A stretch of DNA of 64,000 nt from Thalassia testudinum (GCA_037157565.1 JAZHRO010000036.1:16356501-16420500); one strand, 5' to 3'; positions 10,061 to 23,404 are shown, counted from the first letter of the stretch. Notes: generated by a model not told the origin, from the sequence alone. Numbers and translations: made by a program.

Positions 10061-12465
10061 AAAGTTCCTACATAATCATCTGTGGGTCATAACTCCACAT
10101 TATTCCAATTTAAAAAGAGAACGACAAATCAAGGTTAATTCTATAATTTTAACAGTACATTACAAACACAGATTAACCGTGGGGTTTATCAGGGGTTAAT
10201 TAAAGGTCAAATGGGTATTAAAATCCAAAAAGTTAATCCACACAGATAAAAATGGGATTTCATGCATTTCGAAAACTACAACACACAAAACCTTAATTTT
10301 AGACCAGCTTAAATTAAAGAGATTCTAGTCAGGATAAAATTCATCTAAACCTCCTAAAATTCATAGAAAGTTTGGCACCCTTGATTTGACCATCTGAACC
10401 GATTTTGACCTTGAACAAACTCTTAGACGGGATTTTACCCTAATTTGAGCTTTTGTGAAAATTATGCAGTCAAACATGGTCAAAATTAAATCCAACTTCA
10501 CTATTAGATTTCTTGGGTCCAAATTAGGTTAAGGCCAAAATTTAGGTCCAATCAGAGTTCATCTTGACCTAGTTTGCAATCGAGTCCCTTAAAACTCTAT
10601 TTTCACACTCCCCCTAACTTTTAGATCCTTACAATCAAGCCCCTAAATTTTCATCGTTTTCTTCAAATGGGTCCCTGGCACCATTAACGTGTGAACCTAT
10701 CTACAGCCAACCTTCAAACAAGATCTTGATTCCTCAGCCAAATCCTCCCAAAATTGGAAGGAACAATCTTCAGGAGATCCGCTTTTGATTGAATCACTTC
10801 AGGGATTCCAAATCACACCATGGAGCTCAAGCAAAGCCCTCAAAATTCGCGAGGGAACCCAAATCAAATCACGATGAAATCATGACTAATTCCCATATTT
10901 GAGCTCTATACAAGCTCTCGATCATACGACTGTTCCTAGCTCAGAAAAGGTTAGGAACAACCTCTTCTCTCCTCCAACCACCTTCATCTTGAACTTCGAT
11001 GGCCTTCTCAACCCTCCTCTTCCGTGCGTCCAACAGCCGAATTGGACGTGCCATCATCTCCCTAAGCTACTTCTGAAGGTCACCAGCCAAAGCTCCATCT
11101 GATTCAACCTCATCTTCACCACCATTCCCTTCACCAGAATCACCTTCTTCCTTGATGCCGGCCAATCACAACCAGCACCAATACTTCGCTCTCTCAACTA
11201 GATAAGTGCCTCAATCTCTTTCTCTCCCTCTCTTATTCATTTCACCCTACTTAGACCTTAAGTTCAAACACCACACCACCTTCTCACTCGTCGTCTTCCC
11301 CACGTCCGGTATGAGCTCCGGCGAGCTCGTGCCGGTGCCATACACACGCAAACACACCACCATTGCTCCTAAAACACTCAACACCACACCACGGTTAAAA
11401 GCCCTAAGCTAATCAAGGCGATTAACCCCTGATTTCTCCAGCCGATCACCGCACATCTCCGCCACCTTCTCCGACTCAAACAGGCCACTCTGCACCTCTA
11501 ACTACCACATCACAGCCACCACCGCACTCGCCGCACACCGGCGAAGCTGTTGAACTATTTTGATTGGGCTGTGAGGCTGTATTTTACTCTTCAGGTCTTT
11601 GCCGGAGCGCCATTGTCGCCACCGTCTTCTCTGGTTACATTCGCTCATCTCCGACCATCATCTGCCCTGCTGCCACTCTCCATCGACGCAGACCCAACTC
11701 CTGAAGCCTCCCGGGCCCTCAATTGAAGTAACTGACAGCATCCATTGCCTCAATTCAATGAGACTCGCCCTACTGCAGTACATGAAGCTGCGCGCAAAGG
11801 AACACAGGGATATTAGTCCCACATCATGTGGGACAAAAGTGAAGCAACACATAAAGGCAATTCAGTGCATCAACTCTTCGCCTCCAAGAGCACAGGGGTG
11901 AGGTCCCTCACATGCACCACCACACACACTTGTCCATGTGCCCTCGCCCGCGATCAAGCCCAGGGGTCTGGGTACTAGATCCGTTTACCTATATAACCGA
12001 GTCCATCTAACTTCTGAGAGAAATCTGAGGAGAGAGGGTTTTGCTGCCTCGAGATTTATGCCCTCCCCAATTCTCAACACTTAGCCTCTTAAGGCTTCGT
12101 GAGGCCCTTGTGCCTTGCTCTTGTGAGAGCCTTGTGCTCCTCTACGACGTGAAGGTTTAAGGCGTTTTGCCTTGGTTCTGTTGACTGATTGGCTACATTG
12201 CTCCTATGCTTGGTTCTGATATTGCTGAGATATTTGATTGCGATTATTATTCAAATATTTAAGTGATTATAGAGCTTAAACATTATGGTTAATTTAATGG
12301 TTCAAACCATCATTTTAACCCCATCTTTTTGCACTCTCATTTCTAGTTTATTGCTATATTATTCTGATATATACATTGAGCATCATTTTGAATATATTTG
12401 CATATCTTCTCTCATAATTGTGATTAGTGATTAAAATTGCCAATTTGCTCCATACAAACGACCTC
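10061..12465 (+). mobile_element. LTR-like insertion splitting gag, unclassified
   Basis: This sits between two parts of one reverse-strand gag, so it is probably an insertion. 10,880-11,460 is a CT-rich leader-like stretch. A second promoter-like segment has TATATAA at about 11,990 followed by a leader near 12,010-12,190. A perfect hairpin, GTCCCACATCATGTGGGAC, sits at 11,816-11,834; motifs like TAGTCCCACATC are common in plant retroelement LTRs. Clean termini and target duplications were not found. It may be two nested LTRs. No gene is supported. Confidence 0.4.
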
Positions 12466-12469
12466 GGAC

Positions 12470-12718
12470 TTATATTGATTTCAGGTTTATAAATTTAAGT
12501 GTTGTTGCATTTTTGTTAAGTGTACTACAACGTGTATCTCTTAACAGCCGACGAATTCGTAACTTACCCTTACTAGAATCAACCATTACAAAATCAGAAA
12601 AATCAAATCTCCTTCTAGGGTTCCTCTCAAGCAGTTCAACCAACTCAGGATTAAGTGATCTACCAAGTATAAATAGAAGAAACACAAGAGATGTGAGGGG
12701 AAACAAATGAGAGAACAC
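12470..12718 (-). pseudogene. Ty3/gypsy gag N-terminal fragment
   Basis: The 82-codon minus-strand frame contains GRSLNPELVELLERNPRRR followed by FDFSDFVMVDSS. This parallels GRRSLHPELVDPLENTPL in the plus-strand gag at 51,423. It is followed on the minus strand by the insertion at 10,061-12,465, after which gag resumes. Homology stops after RIRRLL, probably at the insertion point. Confidence 0.65.
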
Positions 12719-14224
12719 CCACCCTCACAATACAAGTAATCAAGCTAACCCTTATAGTGTATACCCTAATTAGACCTAATCCTGACTCCCCAAATTACAA
12801 CTAGGTTACACCAACCCTTAAATTATTTGGCTGGCCAGAAGGGTAGGACCCCCTAGGACACTCCGCATGACAGGACACCACTAGAGGTTAATGCGATTAC
12901 CATACCGACCTTTCTTATCACTAGTTGGCCTAAGTAGGCAACGCCTTGATCTTAGCCCAATCTAACTTCAAGTTACCAAGTAAACTAGTCCGACTTAGGG
13001 CACACCTATTCAATTTTAGGCTTAGGCTTGAAGTGCTTTTGAAATGTGATGGGTGTTATCAGGTGTTGCCCTTAAAATTGATTTCAAAGGTGTAGTGCAC
13101 AATCAAGGAATTCACAATACAAGCTTAATTGATGTAATGTCTTTTAAGGTTCAATACTCGTATTAATGTATTTTAGGGTTCACTTAGTTAAATAAATTGA
13201 TACAAGGTTCTATTGAAGCACACAAGAAGTCTTTCAAGTCCCAATTATTTGATCAATTTCCTTTAGAAATGGAAATGCAAGTGTGTTCTACCTTAATGTG
13301 AAAATCATAAGAGCTGATACTTCTAAAATGATGAAGTTTAAGTCCAACCAACCAAACGTCGTGCGACCCAATTAGAGACATCAATGGTACTAATGCACCA
13401 ATAACTAAGGCAATCAGAAAAAAAAAATCCAAATTTTTAAAGCATGTTTTATATTTTTTTCAAATTTAAATGTGCACTGGGGTCTTTAGATCTATTTTGA
13501 CACCCAATCAGTGATTGGATTTTCAGTGAAAACAAACTTGCTCCGAATATTTTCTTTGAATTTTTCCTTAGTTATAAATTATCACAAATATCCAATGCTG
13601 CAATTTTCAAATTAACTAAAGTAGTATAAAAATTCTCATGATTTTCAGAATGACCCAAATTAGGAAGCAAAATTACAACGGATATCAGTGTAGTTTATGA
13701 ATTTTTAAAAATTAAATATAAATTAGATGAGCACGAAATTTGGCCACAATCTTTTTGACTTCAATCCCTACATACAAGAGTAATTTTATAATTTTTGGCC
13801 AAATAAAATTTAGAAATGACTTTTGAAAGACAAATCTGTTAGCAACCCGAATTTTAAAAAGGTGGCTTTGAAGATATCAAAGGGATAAGATCCACCAAAG
13901 GAGATTTTTTTTTTGATTTTTTTATACAAGCAACTCAAGCAAATAACTAACCTAAAAAACAAATGAACACCTAATCTAGATGAACAAAAGAGTTTTTTTT
14001 TTTAATAGAACTCTAATGCAAATCTAACATAGGGTTCAAGAATGATCCGAAACTAAGATGCAAAGACTACCTCAATATCTCTACCCACACTTTGCTCTGT
14101 TTCTACCATTTGTCCACGAGATCCCATGTCATCGTAAAATACTACACACAATTAGAGAAATAGAGAAAAATAAGTTAGAGATACGAATGCAAAGAATGAA
14201 ATACAATATACAAGCGAAATCAAT
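12719..14224 (-). other. Retroelement 5' leader between PBS and gag
   Basis: About 1.5 kb without a coding frame, between the primer-binding site and gag of the minus-strand gypsy element. It is alignable by eye, in patches, with 50,100-51,400 of the plus-strand element (for example the ATGGGTGTTA...GCCCTTAA stretch at about 13,050 here and 50,990 there). It holds poly-A/T runs and nothing else recognisable. Confidence 0.55.
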
Positions 14225-14256
14225 TGCCTCCCTCACAATGACGCCAAAAATCGATG
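14225..14256 (-). other. Putative primer-binding site of minus-strand gypsy element
   Basis: On the minus strand the sequence reads TTTTTGGCGTCATTGTGAGG then GAGGCAATTG. This is a decayed form of the TTTGGCGCCGTTGCCGGGGA segment just inside the 5' LTR of many plant gypsy elements. Its position between an LTR-like promoter (14,775) and gag (12,718) supports the call. Confidence 0.6.
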
Positions 14257-15410
14257 GCATATCTACACAATAAATAAATAGTGTTCGTTGTAGTGCACAA
14301 AATCACTATCAATTTTAAAAGGAACCAGATTAGGAGTTCAAGTCAAATACATGGAGGCAATAGTAGGAATTAGAATATGCAAATGAAAGCAAATATAAAC
14401 TAATACTAACTAAGATAATAATAACAGAGAGAAATAGGGAGAGAGTAAAGGATAGGGATGTGATCATAAAAAATACTTGATACTAGAAAAATGATTACAA
14501 CTAGAGTTCTGAGAAAAAATCTAAAAGCTATTCTACTAGAACTAGAATAGAGAGAGAGAAGATCTGGAGCGAAGTCACGATGGTGGAGAGATCCGTCGAT
14601 AGAGTCGAATAGGATGCAGAAGAGGATGTCCAGTAGAGGAATGCTTGGTAGAGGAGGGCGGACCTAAGGGACAACTAGGGTTTCCATTCTAAGGGAGGTG
14701 GTGGAAGAAGGTGGAGGAAGACTTGACTAAGGAAGAATTTAATCCAAGGGGGTCGGCTATAGGTGTTTTTATAGGAATGTTGGAGGCTTTCTATTAGTTG
14801 GTTTAGGTTGCCTAAGATCAAGGATGTGGACGGCCTAGATTAGATCTAAGGTGGTGTCTAGGATAGGTAGGATAATGACCTTAGGATCTATGATAAAGGG
14901 TTAGGATGAGAGGGTTTTGTTGGGTTCCTAAACAACCTAGGTGGTCGGCCATTATGGGTTGTCTCTAGGTCTTTTGGTTGACCACCAAGTGGGCTTAGGA
15001 AGGCTATAGGTGGCGACTAGGGTTAGGTATTAGGGTTTAGACTAGGTAGGTTGTTAGAAAGGGATATGTTCTAGGTTTTTTTCTAGGTTTTATTGGGATT
15101 TTTAGGTAGATAAGATTAGGTATCCTAAGTGGTTGATGTTATGTTTGCATATATGATTGCGAGAAATCATTTTTCATCGTGGTAAATGCACACATAAGCT
15201 TTGGAAATTTGCAAATCAGATTGAACTTGTAAGACTTTTCAAATAAAAATATGAGAGTTTAAGTCGTTCATAAAGAGGCAAATAGATTAAAAATTACTTT
15301 TCCAAACTAGATCTAGAACTAAGTAGATTAATATCAAAGAGAATGATATCTGGAACATGCAACTAACTAAATACTAGAACCAGGAAGCATGCAACTTGAA
15401 GACAAGTTGA
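14257..15410 (-). mobile_element. Gypsy 5' LTR, minus strand
   Basis: The minus strand shows a CCTATAAAAAC TATA box (14,765-14,776), then a CT-rich leader full of CTCTCT and TTCTT down to about 14,440, then the primer-binding site. Sequence around the TATA box is also found at 40,490-40,620, so this LTR family is repeated there. The upstream end runs into the CACTA left terminus near 15,415. The plus-strand frames here are meaningless. Confidence 0.55.
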
Positions 15411-15416
15411 AAAATA

Positions 15417-17165
15417 ACTACTAGAATTTTATTAAATATAATCAAAACTTTTAACATCACCATAAGTGAAATAAACATCTCCATAAGTTTTTGTATATGT
15501 TAAAAAAATGTCACCATAAGCATCCCCTTAGGTGTGTCCTCTTAGGTGATATCACCATCGAAAATCAAACATCACCTAAAAGAATTCTACTGATGTTAAA
15601 CAAACGTTGCCTATAACATCTAAGGTGACGTTTAAATGTCTCTTTAAAGTCCAACCATGTAAGCGAACCTATGCAAACATCATCTTAGATATCTTTCAAC
15701 AACGTTAAAACATCACCAAAGAATAACTACGGAAATGTTTAAACGTCACCATATCTTATGTAACATAACGTTTAAACGTCACAGTAAGTAATTTTGAAGA
15801 CATTTAAACATCATTTTAACTTTTCCTTAAGTTTCTACAAAATCTTTAGTGATGTTTAAACATTTCCTTATGTATCCCACTGTGATGTTTAAACGTTACT
15901 TTAGATTACTTTTAAAGACGTTTAAACGTAATCTTATATAACTTTTAACGATATTTAAACGTCCTCTTACGTATTCTATATTGACGTTTAAATGTCACCT
16001 TATGCACCTTTTGAAGATATTCAAACGTCATTTTATATCCCTTTTAGTGACGTTAAAACGTCATTGTATTTATCCTATTATGACGTTTAAGCGTCATTTT
16101 AGGTAACGTTCACCGACGCTTAAACGTCATCTTATATAATTTTTAATAACATTTAAGCGTCATCTTACCTATTCTATATTGACATTTAAATGTTACCTTA
16201 CGTAACTTTTAAAGACATTTAAACATCATGTTATATCCCTTTTAGTGACATTAAAATGTCAATTTTATTACGTATTATGACATTTAAGTGTCATTTTAGG
16301 TAACTTTCACCAACGCTTAAACGTCACCTTATGTAATTTTTAACAACATTTAAACGTCATCTTATATATTTTATATTAGCGTTTAAATGTTACCTTATGT
16401 ACCTTTCGAAGATATTTAAACGTCATGTTACATCCCTTGTAATGACGTTAAAATGTCATCTTATTTATCCCACTATACCATTTAAGCATCATTTTAGATA
16501 ACTTTCACCGACATTTAAACGTCATTTTATGTAATTTTTAATAACGTTTAAACGTTCTCTTACATATGTTATATTGACGTTTAAATATTACCTTAAGTAA
16601 CTTTTGAATACATTTAAACGTCATGTTATATCTTTTTTAGTGACATTGAAATGTTAGCTTTATTTTCATAATATGACATTTAAACATCATTTTCGATAAC
16701 TTTCACCGACACTTAAATGTTACCTTATGTAACTTTTAACAACGTTTAAACATCCACTTATATATTTTATATTGACATTTAAATGTTACCTTACGTACTT
16801 TTTGAAGATATTTAAACATCATGTTACATCCCTTTTAATGACGTTTAAACGTCACCTTATTTATCCTAGTATGATGTTTAAGTATCATTTTAGGTAACTA
16901 TCACCGACGCTTAAACATCATCTTATGTAACTTTTAACAACATTTAAACGTCCTTTTATGTATTCGATATTGACATTTAAATGTTACCTTAGCTAACTTT
17001 TAAAGACATTTAAACATCATTTTATATTTCTTTTAATTACATTAAAACGTGACGTTAAAAGTGTTCAACTACTACGACATTAAATGTTAATTTATATTGT
17101 TTTAAATGATGTTTAAATAGCTCCTAATACGTTTTACGCTTTAAAAAGAAACTTAAGCATCATCT
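15417..17165. repeat. CACTA subterminal array: 33-bp unit, 198-bp higher-order repeat
   Basis: Units of about 33 bp are built around GACGTTTAAACGTCA, and six distinct units form a ~198-bp super-repeat. The marker segment TGACGTTTAAGCGTCATTTT recurs at 16,081, 16,278, 16,476, 16,674 and 16,872 (spacing 197-198). The outer part, 15,465-15,800, is more degenerate. Subterminal repeats are the binding sites for TNPA-type proteins in En/Spm elements. The right end (40,381-40,489) has only a few copies. Confidence 0.8.
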
Positions 17166-17469
17166 TAAAGCCTATAAAATATTCTTAATTTTCCATTAAT
17201 ACTATTTATATTTAATAAATTGTTTGCAACTATAATCACAACACTTATAAAAAATATATATTTCTTAATAAAATCACATCTAATATTTATGTTACTCAAA
17301 ATTTAAAAAAAGAATATTGAAATCATCTTATGACATAAAAAAACTTATTAAACAAAAAAATTATTAATGCAAAAAAGAACACTATATAAGACCACCATAA
17401 ATATATTTATTTAATACCAAAAATTTTCTTAATCTAACACTATACTAACCTAGCTTAAAACTATTACAA

Positions 17470-19620
17470 TCACGACTCTTCTATTTCGTCGTCTGAACCT
17501 ACATATCCCTTCTTCTAATGTCCCTAAGATTGTGTTGCAAATAATGTTGTTCACAACAAAATTACCGAATTAATAATGTAATTTATAAATAAAATTTAAA
17601 TGATTATAATTAGTAATTACCTGAATCCAGATCAAGATCAAGTGAATCAGAAAAATTAATGATTAACTTAAACTTCATCCTTTCCTCCATAAATCTTCTA
17701 TATTCCTCTTCTTCCCTTTATATGCATCTGCTTGTCTTTAATATTCCTCTACTTGTCTTTTACACTCTTCTGCATCCTTTTTATGTTCCTCTTCAATCCT
17801 CCCCAATTGTGACTGGGTCTCATGAAGTTCATTTTCCAACTAATGCCTTGTTTTGCTTCCTCGAGAAGTGTGAATAGGCTTCGGCCCATATCTAAATCCA
17901 ATTATATAATCTGATCAGTGTTTAGTTTTTAAGATGGTATTACAAATATAATTCTTATCTACAGGTTGGCTATTTTGAATGGCCTCATCACGTACTCATA
18001 CCATCTCACACTAGAAATATCAAAAAAAATAACAATTATAACATACACAAACATATAATTACATTTGTTTCCATAAATTAATAATACTTATAAAATTTAC
18101 CTTAGATGTTTCACTAGATCATTTACCAACAAATCCTGTAATCAAGTCTGGATCAGCCTAACTCATTGGAGTAGATCGAAAGTGGGTCTCTCAAAAAAGT
18201 GATATCCGCCCGTACTCTGCACCATCTAAGTGTTACGTACTTTATAAAAATTATAAATATTATTTTCTATACTCTTATTTGAATCATTTATATAACCAAT
18301 ATAAAATATAGAAATATAAACTTACTAACTTAATTCTCCGCACTTGGAAAGATATCAACCCACTATTATAGAGAATTTTCACAGCATTTCTCCAAGTCTC
18401 TATATTCTTCGCACACTTTTCCTAAAAGTAAAAAAAAAAAAAGAAATCATTATATATATATGTCAAATATAAAAAAGAAAAATATTCATTTGTGATGTTT
18501 TTTACTAGATGATATTATCAAATACACAGGATCATTCAAATCTGTCGTTGCCTTCTATTCTACATTAGTCCACTCAGGAGGCTTAACATCATTCCCTTTT
18601 AAATGATAAGTCTTCCATACCTTGTATCTATAATTTCTCATTTTCCTTTTAACTCCTGATATGACCTAATTAACCTTATGACGATCTGAATCTGATCCAA
18701 TTACGTTAACCTTACTCTATAAGAAAATGAAATATTAAATTATAAATAAAATTTATGCATTAAACATTTGAAATAAAATTGATACATTATAATGAACATT
18801 ACCTAGATATGATCTAAACATATTTAAATATCAGATGAAGCCATCTTCCTAGCATCAAAGGCATACAAGGCATTATGCCTTACAACGACACCAAAAATAA
18901 AGGCAAGACTCGTAGCTTGCTCTCTTATAGTTGGACCTCCTACGCTTTTGTCGATATTGATCGGCATCTTTTTATTCATTACTAAAGTCCTCTTCTCTAA
19001 ATTTAACAGTCTGCTAGGACCTCTGCAACGAGTTGAAGCCACGACTAGTAACCCTATTGAAAAAAAGCAATGATTAAAAATTAATAAAGCTATCTTATTA
19101 CATTTTAAGTTAATATAAGTTTCAAATTACCTAGTTCTTGAGTTTGCAAGACATCATATATATTTGTTGCAGCCTTTTATTCTTCTGGGGTAACTGGTTG
19201 AGTAGTATTCAATGTACTTACTACCCGAGTAACTCTACTCGTGTTAAGCATATTCTGACTCATTGCTGAAGTCCTCTTCTCTGAAGGAAATAGTCTTGTA
19301 GGACCTCGACAATGGATTGGAATCATGGGTGATGTCCCTATGCAAAAAAATTACACGATTAAAAAATAATGCAATTGTCTTGTTTCATTTACAACTAATA
19401 AATATAAATTTAAAATTAACTGCTTCTTGAGTTTGAGACACATGATCCATCATATTTGTTACAACTTGAGGCGAATGTCGTTGGAAGCTAATAGGCCACT
19501 TTTTACCTCTTTTCCCCTTGTTTTTCGAGAAGGGAAAGGGACAACCAACCATACATATCATGTCATTGCCAATAGAGATATCATGAATGTCGTAACTATA
19601 GACAAAATATATAACAATAA
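17470..19620 (-). pseudogene. Transposase_24-like (plant En/Spm accessory) gene, broken
   Basis: Minus-strand exons show the family's landmarks. TRCRGPSRLLNL with INIDKSVGGPTIREQ and ARKM lies at 19,042-18,830, and a second CRGPTRLFPSEKR lies at about 19,320. An RNYRYKVWKTYHLKGNDV segment with EWTNV lies near 18,650-18,570. Near 17,800-17,650 is a glutamate/lysine-rich coiled coil (QLGRIEEEHKKDAEECKRQV), and the end is the acidic GSDDEIEES plus stop at 17,470. A GTAATTAC splice donor follows the exon at about 17,620. In-frame stops (one in the coiled coil) show decay. In CACTA elements such proteins accompany the transposase and act at terminal repeats. Confidence 0.65.
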
Positions 19621-19992
19621 ATAATAGCAGTGAAGTTAAACTACTAATGTCTACGCATTTTACATCTAAGATGATACCTTACATATTTACATTATTTAAA
19701 ACAAAAATAATAATCCATTAAATAATTTAAAAAAAAAAAAAGATATGATGGCTATGAGAGTAGTGTGTGATCTCCTTTTAACAAGAGGACGGTTGTTCTA
19801 TATTTTTAATAAGATGTGATGATGATATCTGTGGGGTTGATATTTGCAATTTATATTAAAGGGTTGAGGAGTTAGATAGTCTGTGTTTCAAGATAAATTT
19901 ATGAAGAGAGGATGGTTTTATAGCTGTTCCATCTATTTAATTTCTTTCAAATAAACATTAATTTTGTACAACCCCTAGATAACATCTATAAT

Positions 19993-21353
19993 TGCTATAA
20001 TTGATGATCATAGATACAAGAATCATTTGGTTCTTGGGAATGGAAAAATTTTATCTGGGCTTGGGTTGTCACTTGTCACCCATGGGAACACAACTTATAG
20101 CTTGGTTGCTGCAAATGATGCTTGGATTGGTTCATTTGTTGCACGATACAGTCCTTCAGATTGTCAAAGGCCTGAATTATTAAAAAGATAGTGGTTGGAA
20201 GAATAATCCTTTGTGGGTATTCTTTCAATTTTATTTCTAGCAATCCAATAATCAAAAAGGTTTCCGAGATGGTAAGAAAACTTGGAGCAGCAAGCTTTGT
20301 TCTTGTGGTAGAAAATGATTCCCCTGATATGAAATTCTATCTTGTCCCCATCAGCACTCCTGGAATTCTGATAACTGATGCCAATGAATCAAAGGATCTC
20401 ATAGATTATTACAACAATTTCACAGAAAGAGACTGGGTTGGGCAACCAACCAATTTTTTGGCAACACCTAGTATTCGAGATGGTTTAGCTCCCATTCTAC
20501 ACAAATCAGCACCTATGGTTGCCTTATTTTCTTCACGAGGACCAGATGTGAAGGACTTCACTTTTCGAGATGCTGATGTGCTTAAACCAGATATCCTAGC
20601 TCTAGGCTATCTTATTTGGGCTGCCTGGTCACCTAATGGAACTGATGATGCAAACTATGCAGGGGAGGGATTTGTAATGGCATATGGAACTAGTATGGCA
20701 TCTTCTCATGTTGCTGGCATTGCTGCTCTGCTAAAGCAGAAGCATCCTAGATGGAGTCCAGCTACCATTAAGTCAGCCTTGATGATTACAGCCACAACAC
20801 AAGTTCACAGAGGTGGACCTCTTCTAGCCCAACAATATTTGGACTTAGAAGCAAGTACTACTCTAGTGCACGCAACACCATTTGATTATGGAAGTGATGA
20901 TGTTGACCCAAGCACTGCACTAGTTCCTGGGCTTGTCTTCGATGCAACGTATGAGGACTATATCAAGTTCTTATGCTCAATACCGAGTGCGGATCACCAA
21001 GAGATCCATCATTTAACAAGTTCATCTTGCCATATGAACAATGGCCATCCAACTGATCTAACCATTTCTTCCATCACATCTCTCATTTGGTTGGAACTCA
21101 GACTATTAGGCGAACGGTGACCAACGTTGATGAGATGGAAATTTATGTGATTGCTAGTAAGATGGAACCAGAGGTTGCGCTGGAGGTGACTCCTACAACA
21201 ATGATGCTGCTGCCTAATGCATCACACCAAATCCTAATCACCCTCACTGCAAGGTCAGTGACTGGTACTTACAGCTTTGGGAAGATTGTGCTTAAAGGCA
21301 ACAGTGGGCACAAGGTAAGAACTCTGGTTGCTGCAATGGCTTACAAGCGCTAA
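19993..21353 (+). pseudogene. SBT2-like subtilisin-like serine protease, 5'-truncated pseudogene
   Basis: The reading starts DDHRYKNHLVLGNGKILSG (19,999 on), passes YSPSDCQRPE, then shifts frame at an A-run near 20,180. It continues as VVGRIILCGYSFNF (PA domain), HKSAPMVALFSSRGPDVKDF, and the catalytic-serine motif GTSMASSHVAG (20,689-20,721). A second frameshift near 21,080 leads into the C-terminal Fn3-like domain (IRRTVTNVDE to AMAYKR, stop at 21,351). The catalytic Asp and His parts and signal peptide are absent. Secreted SBT2 proteases are about 800 residues, so only the C-terminal half is here. No introns interrupt it, which suggests a retrocopy. A run of 11 A at about 21,686 could be a tail. 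Confidence 0.85.
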
Positions 21354-23404
21354 GGAGAGCTTCACGTTGGCCTTGACATATTCTCCTATGCTAGAACCAG
21401 TGATTCTTTGTCGCTTGGTGGAATAAAAGCAGATGAGGAGCTTAGATGTGTATACTTAGCAGTGTAAAGATATAATTATTGAAGCAAGTATGGCTGTAGT
21501 TTGTACTATGTTTTCAAGGTCAACTGTAATGTAATGTGTTTAAACAGGAAAGGATCCATTTTTTGCTAAAATTAACATGAAATCCCTCTATTGCACTTGT
21601 ATGTATATGACATTTTCTGTGGATACGTTGATAACTTTATCTCTACAAAAGGTGAAGATTAGTGGGTGATTAAGCATTTGTCCAAAAAAAAAAAGCTCTT
21701 GATAAAGTGGAATAGAGTGCTAATGAATGAGGATTTTTTTATTTAAATTGGTCATGAATTGCTTTCTTTTTGACAAAAAATTTGATGTAGATGAGTTGAG
21801 GTTTTGATCGATCTTCAGGAATTTTTAACTTCACCAAGGATGATCAGTTAGACTACCTTGATTTGAGGTTGAATTTAATTATTTTTTAGAAAATACATTC
21901 ATGTCATGATGATTTTTGGTCCAATTAAATTTTAACAAATTTTGCTTATCTCCTAATTCTTACAATATATTTATTTTCAAGAGAAGTAAACTTAATTTAT
22001 TTAGTACTAGTGAAGTCTAGTGTAGAGTATTTGGTCAAGTAGTGGACTAGAATTTACAATGATTTGAAAGAAATAACAATCTTTTAGGAAGACCAAGATG
22101 ATAATGATACTTTAATCACTCAAAAATTTCACTTCATGGCCTAGCTGGGATGTGAAATTATAGAATGTAGGTTCGATTGTGTTTCTACAATTCAGATGTT
22201 TCTTTTGTTTACTTACCCTTCTTTTCAGAACTTTACTATTGAAATTGTGTGTTTTCTAAGTTAATACTTGATGTTCTATTGTTTCTAAAATCATTAAGTT
22301 TGTTTTCAATAAAAATGACAAAATAGAAGCGTAAGTACCCCATAAAGCAAAGAACAAACATGTATTCCAATAAATGGAAAAAGATATAGTCCATATAAAC
22401 TGCTAAAAGTACATTGCATGAATGGTTAAACATGTATTTCATTCAAAAAGGTACAATTTGGAGTGATAAATTTCGTTGAATCTAAGGTTTAATTCTACCA
22501 AAAATTCGGCAAAATTTCCCTTATGTATGGGACATTTTCCAAATTCCCGTACCTATAATGAGAACCTGTGCATACATACCAGAAATATATATATATGATG
22601 GGCACACCCCACCTCCAACACAATAGGGCAAACTAAAACAAGAAAACAAGTGGGCACACCCCACTACAACAAATAGTAAAAATATGAAAAAAAAACAGAA
22701 AACAAAACCTAAGCCGTTCGCATCAAGAAAGATCTTAAGGAACTCAAAAAGGGAAAGAAAGAATGAAGATAAAGATGGATTAAATGTTTTAGTTTTCTTT
22801 GCTGTTTTTTTTGTTTTTAGGTTCAAAGTTGCATGTTTTCATGAGTTTAGTTTGCATAAGTTTAAACTTTGTAGTCTATTTCCAGTTTAAACTTTATCAA
22901 TTTGTAATAGTTAAGTAGGTTAAGGATATTATACACCTTTATGTTCAATTCAAATCTATGAATATTATGTTTTCATTTAATATACTCTTTTTCTATCCTT
23001 TTTCATGTTGACAAAAACAGGGAAAAGAAAGAATGCCATAAATATAATATTTCTGTTGAACCTATATTTTATGTTATTGGAGTTTAAAAGCTTTTTGATA
23101 TGGGGAGGAAGCAATATTTTATTGCTATATATCATGCTTATATTATCTCTTTTCAAATAGCTATTTTTATGAACTGATCTTGTCAAACATTAAAAAGGAG
23201 GAGATTGTTAATTCAAAACATAAAATTAATCAAATTTTGATGTTAACAAAATAAGTTATATTTTTATAACTCTATATTTCAAAGATCTAATTAGATATGT
23301 GAGATGCATGTATTACTAAATCAAGATGAAGATGTTTAAAGTAAATGTTGATTAGCTCAAGGAAGCTCAAGGAAAAGAAAGCTAAAAGAAACTCAGTGAA
23401 GTCA
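21354..23404. other. Subtilase 3' flank and AT-rich filler
   Basis: The first ~330 bp probably derive from the subtilase 3' UTR. The rest is AT-rich with no recognisable gene. Two copies of GGGCACACCCCAC lie at about 22,600 and 22,655; similar words recur at 30,925-31,010, on the far side of the transposase gene. Confidence 0.45.

Noticed and set aside
11599..11901. 100-codon plus-strand frame
   Set aside because: It spans the hairpin at 11,816 in an LTR-like promoter region and shows no domain.
15465..17165. CRISPR-like array
   Set aside because: Repeats are contiguous diverged palindromic units without unique spacers, in a plant genome next to CACTA genes.
22521..22826. Phe/Leu-rich 101-codon minus-strand frame with membrane-like stretches
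   Set aside because: The hydrophobicity comes from A/T runs; no family resemblance or gene context.
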